DNA from: Bretschneidera sinensis
Taxonomy: Eukaryota > Streptophyta > Magnoliopsida > Brassicales > Akaniaceae
Reading direction: 5' to 3'
DNA: 64,000 nt
NCBI GenBank assembly: GCA_023935145.1
Contig: CM043697.1
Coordinates: 48,837,001 to 48,901,000, forward strand
In this document: piece by piece, positions 24,305 to 36,900 of the stretch
Layout of the letters: every line of letters starts with the position of its first letter
Numbering within the stretch: the stretch's first letter is position 1
The notes under the pieces: model-generated
Told to the model about the DNA's origin: nothing
Seen by the model: the letters and a program-made list of their open reading frames with translations, nothing else
Databases searched by the model: none
Program-made: the position numbers and the translations under genes

Positions 24305-24789
24305 ATTTGGATGAGTAGATCGAGGTGTTTAGGAAGTGTTTTGAGGGTTTTTTTTTATCAAAAGGATGAAATTTTTTAGAGAGAGAAAGCTTAAGGTTTT
24401 GAAAATGGCGTAAAAATCTGGAAAAAAAATGAAGAAATTCTATATAGAATCGCGATACCAATCGACTGGGGTTAGGGTACCAGTCAACTGGGGTCATTTG
24501 CAGATTGAGAAATTTCACATACCAGTAAACTGGGTAGGGATACTAGTCGACTGGGTTGTTCATACTAGTTGACTGGGTAGTTAACAGATTTTCAAAAAAA
24601 TGGCTTCAAACAAGGTTTTTAATTACCATAAGACTGGTAGAGCCTTACCAGTCGACTGGAAGATTGGGCAGAGACTTACTAGTCGACTGAACCCTTAAGA
24701 AAATTTTCAGTCTTGAGTCTTAGCATGAAATTTGTTTATCTATGCCATCTTGAAAGAGGGAGTAATTAAATAAGGTTTAATACTCTTCA
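24305..24789 (-). promoter_or_regulatory. Spacer of B between pol and ORF2: palindromes, TATA-like box and leader
   Basis: The minus-strand order is CCAGTCGACTGG-type motifs (24458-24685, one perfect at 24648-24659), then TATATA at 24441-24446 in the context ATTCTATATAGAATTT, then TTTTTTTTCCAG ending at 24418, then a CT-rich leader. The leader continues at 6420-6261 into ORF2 once C is removed. The palindromes are the same word as in the LTR of B. This looks like an internal promoter for ORF2; the CAG could alternatively be a splice acceptor. Both roles are inference. Confidence 0.5.
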
Positions 24790-26151
24790 CTAGATGTCAA
24801 ATATGCAAAATGATGAATGACAAAACAATCAAACATACAGTTTATCATAATCTAACAATCCCATTCACAATCTTATTTTCCAAAAACTTGCTTCACTTAG
24901 AGGTTTTGTAAGAATGTCAACTATTTGATCTTCTGAAGGTATGAATTCTAGTCTTATATCACCTTTTTGAGCATGATCTCTTAAAAAATTATGTCTAATT
25001 TCTATGTGTTTAGTTCTATAGTGTTGAATAGGGTTCTTGGTTAGGTTGATAACACTAGTATTATCACAATGTATTGGGATACTTTTAAAGTTCATGCCAT
25101 AGCCTTCTAGTTGTTGTTTCATCCAAAATACTTGGGCACAACAACTTCCAGCTGCTATATATTCCGCCTCGGCGGTTGATAGTGCAATAGAGTTTTGTTT
25201 CTTGGAAAACCAAGAGGTTAACCTTGCACATAAGAATTGGCATGTTCCACTTGTGCTTTTTCTATCTAACCTACATCCAGCAAAATTAGCATCTGAATAT
25301 CCTACAAGCTCAAAAGATTAATCTCTCGAGTACCATAATACTAGGGTTTGAGTTCTTTGTAGATATCTTTTTATTGCAATTACATGTAATTCCTTAGGAT
25401 TAGCCTGAAATCTAGCACACATGCATACACTGAACATTATATCAGGTCTACTTCCAGTCAAATAAAGTAAAGCTCCTATCATGCTTCTATAGTATTTAGT
25501 ATCTACACACTTACCTCCTTCATCAAGATTAACTTTTTTAGATGTGCTCATAGGTGTACCAAGTGGCTTTGAGCTTTCCATCCCAAACCTCTTTAGTAGG
25601 TCCTTAGTGCATTTTGATTGATTGATGAAGATGCCTCCTTTCATTCGTTTGATTTGAAGTCCAAGGAAGTAGGTAAGCTCTCTCATCATGCTTATTTCAA
25701 ATTCACCTTGTATACACTTAGCAAACTTTTGACACATAGATTCATTAGTAGCACTAAATATAATATCATCAACGTATATTTGGACCAGTAGAGTGTCATT
25801 TATGTGAGTTTTTGTGAAGAGAGTTGTGTCTATTTTACCTCTTATAAAATTATTGTCAATTAAAAATTTACTTAGTCTTTCATACCATGCTCTTAGAGCT
25901 TGCTTCAACCCATATAGAGCTTTAGAAAGCTTGTAGACATGATTTGGAAGACTAGGATTCTCAAATCCAAGAGGTTGCTCAACATAAACCTCTTCCTCTA
26001 TAAAGCCATTTAAAAAAGCACTTTTTACATCCATTTGAAATAACTTAAACTTATTAAAGCATGCAAAGGCTAATAACATTCGAATAGCTGCTAATCTAGC
26101 TATGGGAGCACAGGTCTCATCAAAGTCTATTCCTTCTTCTTGTAGTTCATA
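24790..26151 (-). pseudogene. Copia pol, tandem unit 1: reverse transcriptase and RNase H (element B)
   Basis: Reverse transcriptase segment 25318-26144 with MDVKSAFLNG, KALYGLKQALRAWYERLSKF and catalytic YVDD near 25765. RNase H follows (STAEAEYIAAGSCCAQ, then CDNTSVINLTKNP) to about 24865. The natural stop seems to be at 24790-24792. Stops occur near 25318 and at 24865. It lacks the N-terminal reverse transcriptase, integrase and gag because the upstream side joins the spacer copy of unit 2 at GTTCATA (26145). SIRE lineage by overall sequence. Confidence 0.85.
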
Positions 26152-26398
26152 TCATTTGACTAGGTAGTTAACAAATTTTCAAAAATTGGCTACAAACAAG
26201 GTTTTTGATTACCAGAAGACTAGTAGAGCCTTACTAGTCGACTGGAAGATTTGGTAGAGACTTACCAGTTGACTGGTGTAGACTTACCAGTCGACTGAAC
26301 CCGTAAGAAAATTTTCAATCTTGAGTCTTAGCACGAAATTTGTTTATCTATGCCATCTTGAGAGATGGAGTAATTAAATAAGGTTTAATACTCTTTCA
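26145..26398 (-). repeat. Spacer copy of unit 2 with CCAGTCGACTGG-type motifs
   Basis: Repeats the spacer of unit 1 (24558-24789) but without its TATA-like box and leader, which lie outside the duplicated unit. Several motifs are one base off the perfect palindrome. Confidence 0.8.
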
Positions 26399-27565
26399 CT
26401 AGATGTCAAATATGCAAAATGATGAATGATGAAACAATAAAACATATAGTTTATCATAATATAACAATCCCATTGATAATCTTATTTTGCAAAAACTTGC
26501 TTCACTTAGAGGTTTTGTAAGAATATCAGCTATTTGATCTTCTAAAGGTATGAATTCCAGTCTTATATCACCTTTTTGAGCAAGATCTCTTAAGAAATGA
26601 TGTCTAATTTCTATGTGTTTAGTTCTAGAGTGCTGAATAGGGTTCTTGGTTAGGTGGATAGCACTAGTATTATCACAATGTATTGGGATACTTTTAAAGT
26701 TCATGCTATAGTCTTCTAATTGTTGTTTCATCCAAAATACTTGGGCACAACAACTTCCAGCTGCTACATATTCCGCTTCGGCGGTTGATAGTGCAACGGA
26801 GTTTTGTTTACTGGAAAACCAAGAGGTTAACATTGCACCTAAGAATTGGTATATTCCACTTGTGCTTTTTCTATCTAACCTATATCCAGCAAAATCAGCA
26901 TCTGAATATCCTACAAGCTCAAAAGATGAATCTCTCGAGTACCATAATACTAGGGTTTGAGTTCCTTGTAGATATCTTTTTACTATAATTACATGTGATT
27001 CCTTAGGATTAGCCTGAAATCTAGCACACACGCATATACTAAACATTGTATCAGGTCTACTTGCAGTCAAATAAAGTAAAGCTCCTATCATGCTTCTATA
27101 GTATTTAATATCTACACACTTACCTCCTTCATCAAGATCAAGTTTTATAGATGTGCTCATAGGTGTACCAAGTGGCTTTGAGCTGTCCATCCTAAATCTC
27201 TTTAGTAGGTCCTTAGTGTATTTTGATTGATTGATGAAGATGCCTCCTTTCATTTGTTTGATTTGAAGTCCAAGGAAGTAGGTAAGCTCTCTCATCATGT
27301 TCATTTCAAATTCACCTTGTATGCACTTGACAAACTCTTATAGATTCATTAGTAGCACCAAATATAATATCATCAACATATATTTGGACCAGTAGAGTGT
27401 CATTTATGTGAGTTTTTGTGAAGAGGGTTGTGTCTACTATACCTCTTATAAAATTATTGTCAATTAAAAATTTACTTTGTCTTTCATACCATGCTCTTGG
27501 AGCTTGCATCAACCCATATAGAGCTTTAGAAAGCTTGTAGACATGATTTGGAAGACTAGGATTCT
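26399..27565 (-). pseudogene. Copia pol, tandem unit 2, downstream part (element B)
   Basis: The 301-residue open segment 26399-27304 holds the end of the reverse transcriptase, the whole RNase H (STAEAEYVAAGSCCAQ, CDNTSAIHLTKNP) and the natural pol end. The catalytic YVDD lies near 27380 in another frame, because about 5 bp are missing near 27340 compared with unit 1. The reverse transcriptase is split at 27566 by solo LTR S2 and resumes at 28876-29058. Confidence 0.85.
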
Positions 27566-28350
27566 TGATTACGCTCAAAGTGTAATGCGGTAGTTGTAGC
27601 ACGGCTTTGGGGTGTCGATTACACAGAGAAACAAGTTAACTACAAAAGAAGGTGTGAACTATAACACAAACAATAAAGATTTAAGTGAGAAAATATGAAC
27701 TTTTGGTAATGAAGTAATCGTGTAAAATAGATTGTAAAATATAATAGGGAGACAACAAGGATCTGGGAATCCTCCCTAAGATCATTGTCCTATCCTTAAC
27801 TTGATTCAGTTATTTTTATCTCGGTTGCAAGTTTCACATCCCAAACATGCAACCGGCAAGTATTCAATGAGCACATATATAAACCCTAATATGATTGTTT
27901 TGAAATACTTCTTCGATTTATGCACATATGATCTATCCTATAGGTTTATCAAAAAACGACAATATATCTTTATTGACAATATTACAGTAATGGACAAATC
28001 TCAAGGCTAGATTTACCGGACTCAATTATACCCAAAAAATCTTGACATAAGAGAAGTATGACTAAATTTATATCAAGGAAAAAGATACAATCACCGAAAT
28101 AGATAAGGTCTTATAATTAGATAAGGAAGTAAATCGTAATGATGTTTTGATAATAAATTCTTATTGCAACTGAATCAAATAAGGGAAGATAGGAACAACT
28201 ACACCTAGGGATTCATCCCTTTGCATTGCTGGGAAGTTAGTTAGCCATGGTGTTCATGGCTAAACACTTTTAGGGATGAGAGCTGCTGCCTTTAGTTTTC
28301 TGGGTTTTTCTCCACACTCCCGATCTCCTTCTCTTAAACCCTATGTATCC

Positions 28351-28358
28351 TATTTATA
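28351..28358 (-). promoter_or_regulatory. LTR TATA box (S2)
   Basis: The minus strand reads TATAAATA, 108 bp downstream of the palindrome AGCACCGCGGTGCT at 28466-28479. Sequence-based call only. Confidence 0.5.
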
Positions 28359-28444
28359 GTACAAGGGCCCAAGGGTGTTCTCGGGTTTAATATGATGTTT
28401 AAAACCCTAATTAAAGTCTACCTCGGAGATACAATCCCGTGTGC

Positions 28445-28615
28445 GCACTGCGGTGCTGCTTGAGGAGCACCGCGGTGCTAGGCATAATCTGGCTGGGTGA
28501 GCTTCTGGGCACCGCGGTTCTAGCTGAGGAGCACCACGGTGCTGGCTGTTTGTTCACAATGAGGGAATTTCTGGGCACCACAGTGCTGACTGAGGAGCAT
28601 CGCGGTGCTGGCTGT
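28445..28615 (-). repeat. AGCACCGCGGTGCT palindrome cluster in S2
   Basis: About five related 14-bp motifs of the form GCACC(G/A)CGGTGCT, one perfect at 28466-28479. They sit upstream of the TATA box. The same cluster recurs in S3 near 31360-31393 and 40790-40900, on both sides of element E. Confidence 0.85.
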
Positions 28616-28875
28616 TTGCTATTTTTTTTTATGCTTTGCTTCTTCGCAGCCACTCCTATGCTTCGTCGTGCATGGAACATTGGTGCTTTTAAACAATGGT
28701 CACTTCTTCATCTCTTTGGACTCAAAATACCTGAAAATGCACTGGAATAAGTTATGGTCCAATAATATTACTTAAGAGTTATCAACACATAAAAGTGCAA
28801 TAAAGACCGAGAAGAATCATAAAATGCTAACAATTAAACATCGTTGAGATGCATTTTATGGCTCTTATCAATTCT

Positions 28876-29058
28876 CAAATCCAAAAGGTTGCTCAACATA
28901 AATCTCTTCCTCTATAAAACCATTTAAAAAAGCACTTTTTACATCCATTTGAAATATCTTAAACTTATTAAAGCATGCAAAGGCTAATAACATTCGAATA
29001 GCTACTAATCTAGCTATGGGAGCATAGGTCTCATCAAAGTCTATTACTTCTTCTTGTA
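28876..29058 (-). pseudogene. Copia reverse transcriptase, upstream part of unit 2 (element B)
   Basis: Resumes the reverse transcriptase of 26399-27565 beyond S2 and ends at the tandem-unit junction (29059), where it is fused to the spacer of unit 3. Same breakpoint as in unit 1. Confidence 0.8.
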
Positions 29059-29312
29059 GTTCATACCAATCAACTGGGTAGTTAACAGATTTTCAAAAAT
29101 TGGCTTCAAACAAGGTTTTTGGTTACAAGAAGACTGGTAAAGCCTTACTAGTCGACTGGAAGATTGGGCAGAGACTTACCAGTTGACTGGTGTAGACTTA
29201 CCAGTCAACTAAACCCTTAAAAAAATTTCTAGTCTTGAGTCTTAACACGAAATTTGTTTAGCTATGCCATCTTGAGAGACGGAGTAATTAAATAAGGTTT
29301 AATACTCTTTCA
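29059..29312 (-). repeat. Spacer copy of unit 3 with CCAGTCGACTGG-type motifs
   Basis: Third copy of the pol-ORF2 spacer, with more decayed motifs than in unit 1. No gene. Confidence 0.8.
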
Positions 29313-30483
29313 CTAGATGTCAAATATGCAAAATGATGAATAATGAAACAATCAAACATATAGTTTATCATAATATAACAATCCCATTGACAATCCTATT
29401 TTGCAAAAACTTGCTTCACTTAGAGGTTTTGTAAGAATGTCAGCCATTTGATCTTCTGAAGGTATAAATTCTAGTCTTATATCACCTTTTTTAGCAAGAT
29501 CTCTTAAGAAAAGATGTCTAATTTCTATGTATTTAGTTCTAGAATGCTGAATAGGGTTTTTGGTTAGGTTGATAGCACTAGTATTATCACAATGTATTGG
29601 GATACTTTTAAAGTTCATGACATAGTCTTCTAATTGTTGTTTCATCCAAAATAATTGGGCACAACAACTTCCAGCTGCTACATATTCTGCTTCCGCGGTT
29701 GATAGTGAAACGGAGTTTTGTTTCCTGGAAAACCAAGAGGTTAATATTGCACCTAAGAATTGGCATATTTCGCTTGTGCTTTTTCTATCTAACCTACATC
29801 CAACAAAATCAGCATCTGAATATCCTACAAGCTCAAAAGATAAATCTTCAAGTACCATAATACTAGGGTTTGAGTTCCTTGTAGATATCTTTTTACTGCA
29901 GTTACATGTGATTCCTTAGGATTAGCCTGAAATCTAGCACACACGCATACACTGAACATTATATCAGGTCTACTTGCAGTTAAATAAAGTAAAGCTCATA
30001 TCATGCTTCTATAGTATTCAGTATCTGCACACTTACCTCCTTCATCAAGATCAAGTTTTATAGATGTGCTCATAGGTGTACCAAGTGGCTTTGAACTTTC
30101 CATCCCAAACCTCTTTAGTGGGTCCTTAGTGTATTTTGATTGATTGATGAAAATGCCTCCTTTCATTTGTTTGATTTGAAGTCCAAGGAAGTAGGTAAAC
30201 TCTCTCATCATGCTCATTTCAAATTAACCTTGTATGCACTTGGCAAACTCTTGATACATAGATTCATTAGTAGCACCAAATATAATATCATCAACATATA
30301 TTTGGACTAGTAGAGTGTCATTTATATGAGTTTTTGTGAAGGGAGTTGTGTCTACTTTACCTCTTATAAAATTATTGTTAATTAAAAATATACTTTGTCT
30401 TTCATACAATGCTTTTGGAGCTTGCATCAACCCATATAGAGCTTTAGAAAGCTTGTAGACTTGATTTGGAAGACTAGGATTCT
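29313..30483 (-). pseudogene. Copia pol, tandem unit 3, downstream part (element B)
   Basis: RNase H at 29352-29858, then reverse transcriptase pieces at 29996-30217 and 30224-30430 (with YVDD near 30290), separated by a frameshift near 29850 and stops near 29996 and 30224. Slightly more degraded than unit 2. Cut at 30484 by solo LTR S3; the upstream part is at 41157-41339. Confidence 0.85.
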
Positions 30484-31416
30484 TGATTACACCAAAAGTG
30501 TAATGCGGTAGTTGTAGAACGGCTTTGGAGAGTCGACTCCACAGGGAAACAAGTTAACTACAAAAGAAGGTGTGAACCATAATGCAAACGATAAAGATTT
30601 AAGTGAGAAAATATAAACTTTTGGTAATGAAGTAATTGTGTAAAATAGATTGTAAAATATAATAGGGAGACAGCAAGGATCCAGGAATCCTCCCTAGGTT
30701 CGTTGTCCTATCCTTAACTTAATTCAAGATTTTTTATCTCGGTTGCAAGTTTCGCATCCCAAACATGCAACCGGCAAGTATTCAATGAGCACATATATAA
30801 ACACTAATATGATTGTTATGAAATACTTCTTCGGTTTATGCACATATGATCTATCTTATAGGTTTATCAAAAAACGACAATATATCTTTATTTACAATAT
30901 TACAGTAATAGAGCTAAAGGCTAGATTTACCGGACTCAATTATACCCAAAAAATCTTGACATAAGAGAAACATGATTAAATTTATATCAAAGAAAAAGAT
31001 ACAATCACTGGAATAGATAAGGTCTTATAATTAGATAAAGAAGTAAATCATAGCAATGTTTTGACAATAAATTCTTATTACAACTGAATCTAATAAGGGA
31101 AGATAGGAACAACTACACCTAGGGATTCATCCCTTCGCCTTGCTTGGAAGTTAGTTAGCCATGGTGTTCATTGCTAAACACTTTTATGGATGAGAGTTGT
31201 TGCCTTTAGTCTTTTGGGTTTTTCTCCACACTCCCGATCTCCTTCTCTTAAACCCTAAGTGTCCTATTTATAGTACAAGGGCCCAAGGGTGTTCTTGGGT
31301 TTAATCTAATGTTTAAAATCCTAATTAAAGTCTACCTCGGAGATACAATCCTGTGTGCGCGCTGCGGTGCTGCTTGAGGAGCACCGCGGTGCTAGGCATA
31401 ATCTGGCTAGGCAAGC
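30484..31416 (-). repeat. Solo LTR S3, left part, in unit 3
   Basis: Same LTR as S2, at the same site of the copia reverse transcriptase, with the same target duplication ATTCT (30479-30483, 41152-41156). It breaks at CAAGC, where element E is inserted, and resumes at 40783-41151. A palindrome AGCACCGCGGTGCT is at 31380-31393. Confidence 0.9.
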
Positions 31417-32230
31417 TGTTGTGAGTTTTAAATTACTTGCAAGTGCACGAGTCGTTTGCAATATAGCGTTGTGCAAGTGCGAGGTCGAATCCATAGGGAA
31501 TTGCATTGTGAAAATATATTTTTAATCTAAACTAGCTTTATCTTAACCTAGTTCCGAATTTTGAATGATATTTCAAAATAAATTAAAACTAAACTAAGTT
31601 GATTTTAAAACTAATAATAAAAAGCACTAAGGTTTTCGAATCTGCCCCACCGAAGTTAAGCATATATGTTCTAAAAATATAGCCTATCAAAACATTCCAT
31701 GAATCCAACTATAAGACAAAAAACAAAGAATATCCCAACTAAACCAAAAGCATCCAATGTATCCGCTCTCAACAAATCACAAAGGAAATCTAATTTAATC
31801 GAAAAGCATTCAATGTATCCATGAGATGAAACACAAAGAATATCCAACAGACAATTTAAACTCAATCAATTATAAGATTAACTCAAATAATTGACAGAAC
31901 ATTTTATACTAAAAATTGTAAGATTTGTACAAGCAAATCTAAACTACTACGCCAAACAACGGCGGGGCTTTATCTTCAACCTTAGCTGAAGAGTCTAGCC
32001 ACTCATAACTATAAAACTATAATAAAAAGTGCTAAAAATTTAAACTAAAACAACCGAGTATAAAGAAATAAATAAACAACTTTACATGGGAGAAATTCCA
32101 CTCGTTGACGGGCGACGCTTCCCCTCGTGGTAGCAATGCCTTCGGGATCCACCAGAATGCTAGTGGACGTCCACCGGTAAACACCAAAGTGGCTCAGGAA
32201 TTGTATACTGAATGATGAAGCCAAATAGTG

Positions 32231-32238
32231 TTTATATA
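32231..32238 (-). promoter_or_regulatory. LTR TATA box (element E)
   Basis: The minus strand reads TATATAAA. The equivalent in the 5' LTR is at 40417-40424. Palindromic motifs begin about 50 bp upstream. Confidence 0.5.
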
Positions 32239-32284
32239 GGGGGAGACCCGGAGTACAATGAGTTGGAAAATCAATGTGGGATAT

Positions 32285-32410
32285 TGCCTGCGTGTGCTCG
32301 ATCGCATGTCTGGTGCGCTCAATCGCGCTGGTGCGATGCACTGCAAACATTTCGATGTGGGATTGATGACCATGCGCTCGATCGCAAAATAGTGCGATCG
32401 ATCGCAATTT
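32285..32410 (-). repeat. GCGATCGATCGC palindrome cluster in the LTR of E
   Basis: Repeated CGATCGC, GCGCTCGATCGC and GCGATCGATCGC words. The other LTR (about 40475-40615) has one or two additional copies, which explains part of its 18-bp greater length. Confidence 0.8.
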
Positions 32411-32573
32411 CTCCTGAAGCTTCACATCTCCTGAAATGCTTCTTTTTCTCCACAAACCTGTAAAAATACACAAAACACAAAAAAAAAACATAAAATAAAG
32501 TGAAATACTACTAACTAAGAGCATAACAAATATAAGTTAAGGGTCTTAAATATACATTATTTAAGACTCATCA

Positions 32574-32588
32574 AATACCCCCAAACTT
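32574..32588 (-). other. Polypurine tract of element E
   Basis: The minus strand reads AAGTTTGGGGGTATT immediately before the LTR start. Confidence 0.9.
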
Positions 32589-33981
32589 ATATTTTGCTAA
32601 TCCTTTAGCAAAACAAAATAAAATACTCAATGAAAAACAAAGAATATAAAGATAAGTTCATCACTCATGGTATCCAAAAATTTAAGGAGCACACATCACT
32701 ATGATATTAATTCATAAGTAAGCTTAAAAAGGTAAACCCATCTTCGCAATGAATAGAAACGTTAAAATCTAATTACTTACAAAAGGCAGGATAAGGCATC
32801 ACAAGCTTGAATCAGTGTAAGGTGAATTAGCATATAAAAATGAAGCTTCCAAGTAACTTTAATGTGTAAGGTCTCCATGTCTCAAGATTCACTGAATTTC
32901 CCATAAAAAATGAACGAAAAGGCATAGTTTTTATTTTATTCTCTTTTTTTTATTATTATAATAAGGCACGGCTATGTTTAGTTCCCTTAAGCTTTCTAAT
33001 TGACCCATGTAGCGAGTGTTGAGTCAATGACTCCCAAACCAGATGGTTTTAGGGTATTAGGTGTAAAAACACCCCTAAGGATTTACTAACTCGAGTCAAG
33101 AAGGCTACGAAATTAAACCGACCTTAATACTGCCAAGCAAAATTCCACCTTTTGACATGAACACTCACTGCTTACTGAGGCAAGAGGTCCAGTTACTCAG
33201 CGAAAAGTTTCGCAATGATCATTATGAATAAAATTCTCACCTTTTGACGTGAACACTCACTGCTTATTGAGGCAAGAGGTCCAGTTTCTCAGTGGAAAGT
33301 TTATTGATGATGATCATTATAAATGTTAATAGTAAATTTTTTTTTATTTTTTTATGCTTTTCTATGCCCAAGTGTTCATCCAACAAGTCATCCAGTTTCA
33401 GTTAAGATAAGGAAACATACACATTAAACTCATGTGTCATACCTCACATAATTTGTGCTAATGTGCTCGTGTTAGATTAGGTCAAACATGTGAATTCTCA
33501 AATGCCTAAGGTAAGTAACTAAATTTTAAAATTTATCACCAGATCATGTGTTCAAAATGTTAAGCTCATCAATGACATCACATCACAGAAAATGTTTAGA
33601 TCAACCAAAATTTCAAGATAACATGCACATGCATTTATCTTTCCGACGAAAAGACAACAAATTAGGACAAAGTGTGTGATGTGTCTCCCATACTCCCAAA
33701 CTTAAATTACACATTGACCCCAATCTGTGACTAATATGGAAAGAGCTGACCAGAGATATGGAGAACTATCTGGACTGGTATGGCTCATAGCATACCCCCA
33801 AACTTGAACTGCAGTACGCTTTGTCCCTAAAAGATAAAAACTGGAAAACAAAAAATACTGGAAACAAACATTAATCATAAAAATGTGAAATAATAAATAA
33901 ACAGAAAAGATAAGCTGTGGGGTGCCTCCCATGAGTGCTAAGTTTAAAGTCTTCAGCCAGACTCTCCCTAGAATACTACAC
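32589..33981 (-). other. 3' non-coding region of element E
   Basis: About 1.4 kb with no credible gene. Two direct copies of a 92-bp unit lie at 33146-33237 and from 33238 to about 33329, each with CTTTTGACRTGAACACTCAC and AGGCAAGAGGTCCAG. Confidence 0.65.
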
Positions 33982-36900
33982 TCAATCTGAGTAAATAGGA
34001 TCCTCCAACAGTATCGTCTCAATGTCCGGACTCCTCAACTCTAAGAATGGTTTTAGCCTCTGTCCATTTACCTTGAAAGTATTACCATTCTTAGGATCCT
34101 CAATCTCGATGGCCCCATGAGGAAAAACTGATCGAATAATGAATGGGCCTGACCATCGAGATTTGAGCTTGCCTAGAAAAAGATGCAGGACCGAATTGTA
34201 AAGAAGAACTTTCTGACCCGGCTCAAAAGCTCGTCTCAAAATGTTTTGGCCATGAGTCTTCTTCATTTGTGCTTTGTATGATCGGGCACACTCATATGCA
34301 TCATTCCGCTGCTCCTCCAATTCATTGAGTTGGATTTTCCGTTGTGAGCTAGCCTTGGAAAGATTGAAATTCAGTTGCTTGATAGCCCAATACGCACGAT
34401 GCTCTAATTCAACCGGAAGGTGACATGCCTTTCCGTACATAATGCGATAGGGAGACATGCCAATTGGCGTCTTGAAGGCTGTCCGATATGCCCACAGTGC
34501 ATCAGTCAATCGCAGAGACCAATCCTTTCTATTAGGGTTCACAATCTTTTCCAAAATTTGTTTGATCTCGCGATTTGAAATTTTCACTTGACCACTCGTC
34601 TGTGGGTGATACGGGGTGGCAAATTTGTGCGTGATGAAATACTTCTTCATCAACTGCTCAAAGATCTTGTTGCAAAAGTGCTTACCTTCATCACTTATGA
34701 TTGCTTGAGGCGTACTAAAGCGAGCAAAAATAGTGTCTTTCAAGAACTGGACCACAACTCTATGGCCATTGGTCTTACACACAACGACCTCCACCCACTT
34801 GGACAGATAGTACACATCAACTAGAATGTATAAGTAGCCAAAGGAGTTTGGGAACGGTCCCATGAAATCAATGCCCCACACATCAAAAATCTCAACAATC
34901 AGAATAGAGTTGAGGGGCATCATATTTCTCCTAGAAAGACTCTCTAGCTTTTGGCAACGCTCACAAGATACACAGTAGGTGTGAGAGTCCCAGAACAGGG
35001 TAGACCAATAAAATCCACACTGCAAAATCTTCGCAGCGGTCTTTTTAGCACTAAAATGGCCTCCACATGCATAATCATGACAAAAGGCGATGACATTAGA
35101 TTGGTCATGCTCAGGAATACACCGTCTAATGATCTGATCAGGACAATACTTGAACAGGTAAGGATCGTCCCAGAAAAAGTGTTTTACCATGGCCAAAAAT
35201 TTTGTTTTATCTTGCCTCCCCCAATGCAAGGGCATGTGTCCGGTGACAAGATAGTTCACTATGTCAGCAAACCATGGTGCGGGACTGTGAGCAATGTGCA
35301 TCAATTTCTCATCAGGAAAGGTCTCAGAAATGGGAGTGGCGACCTTAGTGAATTCCACAATCAATCTAGACAAATGGTCTGCCACGACATTTTCTGAACC
35401 TTTCTTATCCCGAATCTCAATGTCGAACTCTTTAAGTAGCAAGATCCATCGGATAAGATGAGATTTAGCATATTTTTTAGAGAAAAGATACTTCAATGCA
35501 GCATGGTCCGAGTAGATAATGACTTTAGATCCTAACAAGTAGGATATGAACTTGTCTAATGCAAAAACGACTGCAAGCAACTCATTCTCAGTGGTAGAGT
35601 AATTGAGTTGTGCGTCGTTTAGAGTTCGACTTGCATAATAGATAGCATGGGAAAGTTTATCAACACACTGCCCCAAAACAACTCCAACAGCATAGTCTGA
35701 TGCGTCACACATAATCTCAAAAGGCACACCCCAGTTGGGTGGCTGAATAATGGGTGTGGACGTCAGAATCTTCTTCAGATCCCCAAATGCTTTCTTACAA
35801 TCCTCATCAAATAGAAATGGGGCATCTTTCAGCAATAACTTGCACAAGGGCCTGGCGATCTTGCTGAAATTCTGGATAAATCGCCTATAGAAACCTGCAT
35901 GGCCCAGAAAAGATCAAACCTCTTTCACCGTACATGGGGGTGGAAGGTTGGAAATCAAATCCACCTTTGCTTTGTCAACCTCAATCCCTCGATGAGATAC
36001 GACATACCCCAGTACAATTCCTTGCTTGACCATAAAATGGCACTTCTCCCAATTAAGCACCAGGTTCTTCTCCTTGCACCGTACTAAAACCAAAGAGAGA
36101 CGGTGCAGGCACTCCTCAAATGTTGAACCGAAGACGGAGAAGTTGTCCATGAAAATCTCCAAGAACCGCTCTACCATGTCAGAGAATATACTGACCATGC
36201 ACCGCTGAAAAGTGGCGGGTGCATTGCATAACCCAAAGGGCATGCGATGGTAGGCAAAAGTCCCAAAAGGACAGGTAAATGTCATCTTCTCCTGATCTTC
36301 GGGGTCCACGGGGACCTGGTTATATCCAGAATAACCATCCAAAAAGCAATAATACTCGTGCGCAGCCAAACGCCCCACCATCTGATCAATAAATGGAAGT
36401 GGAAAGTGATCTTTCCTTGTGGCAACGTTCAGCTTACGGTAGTCTATACACACTCTCCACCCAGACTGCACACGAGTTGGCACCAACTCGTCATCCTTAT
36501 TCTTTACTACTGTTAATCCAGCTCGCTTGGGCACGACATGAATGGGGCTCACCCACTTGCTATCAGAGATGGGATAAATGATCCCTGCATCTAACAGCTT
36601 AATAACCTCTGCCCTCACAACCTCTTGCATAGCTGGGTTGAGCCTTCTTTGTGGCTCCCTCGATGACTTAGCATCTTCCTCCAAATGTATCCTGTGCATC
36701 ACCACCGAGGGGCTGATTCCCTTAATATCCTCAATGGTCCAGCCGATAGCTTCCTTGTGCTCTCTTAAAACATCTAATAATTTCTCCTCTTGAGCCTCAC
36801 CCAAATCTGAAGCTATTATCACAGGCAAACAATCTGCTGGACCCAGGAACTTATACTTAAGATTATCCGGTAAAGGCTTAAGTTCCTTCTTTTGAGGTTC

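Larger units (their letters stand above)
27566..28870 (-). repeat. Solo LTR S2 (1305 bp), Athila-type, in unit 2
   Basis: Begins TGATTACGCTC and ends GGCTCTTATCA, flanked by the perfect duplication ATTCT (27561-27565, 28871-28875). It contains no internal region, so it is a solo LTR left by LTR-LTR recombination. Orientation is minus, from the TATA box (28351-28358) and similarity to the LTRs of F and G. Palindromic AGCACCGCGGTGCT-type motifs occupy about 28445-28615. Confidence 0.9.
31417..32573 (-). repeat. 3' LTR of element E (1157 bp)
   Basis: Starts TGTTGTGAG and ends GACTCATCA. On the minus strand the TATA box is at 32231-32238 and palindromic GCGATCGATCGC-type motifs lie upstream at about 32285-32410, one perfect at 32394-32405. 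Confidence 0.9.

Noticed and set aside
28439..28750. A 103-residue ORF in S2 and its antisense 28411-28680
   Set aside because: Produced by the GCACCGCGGTGCT repeats of the solo LTR; no start context or domain.
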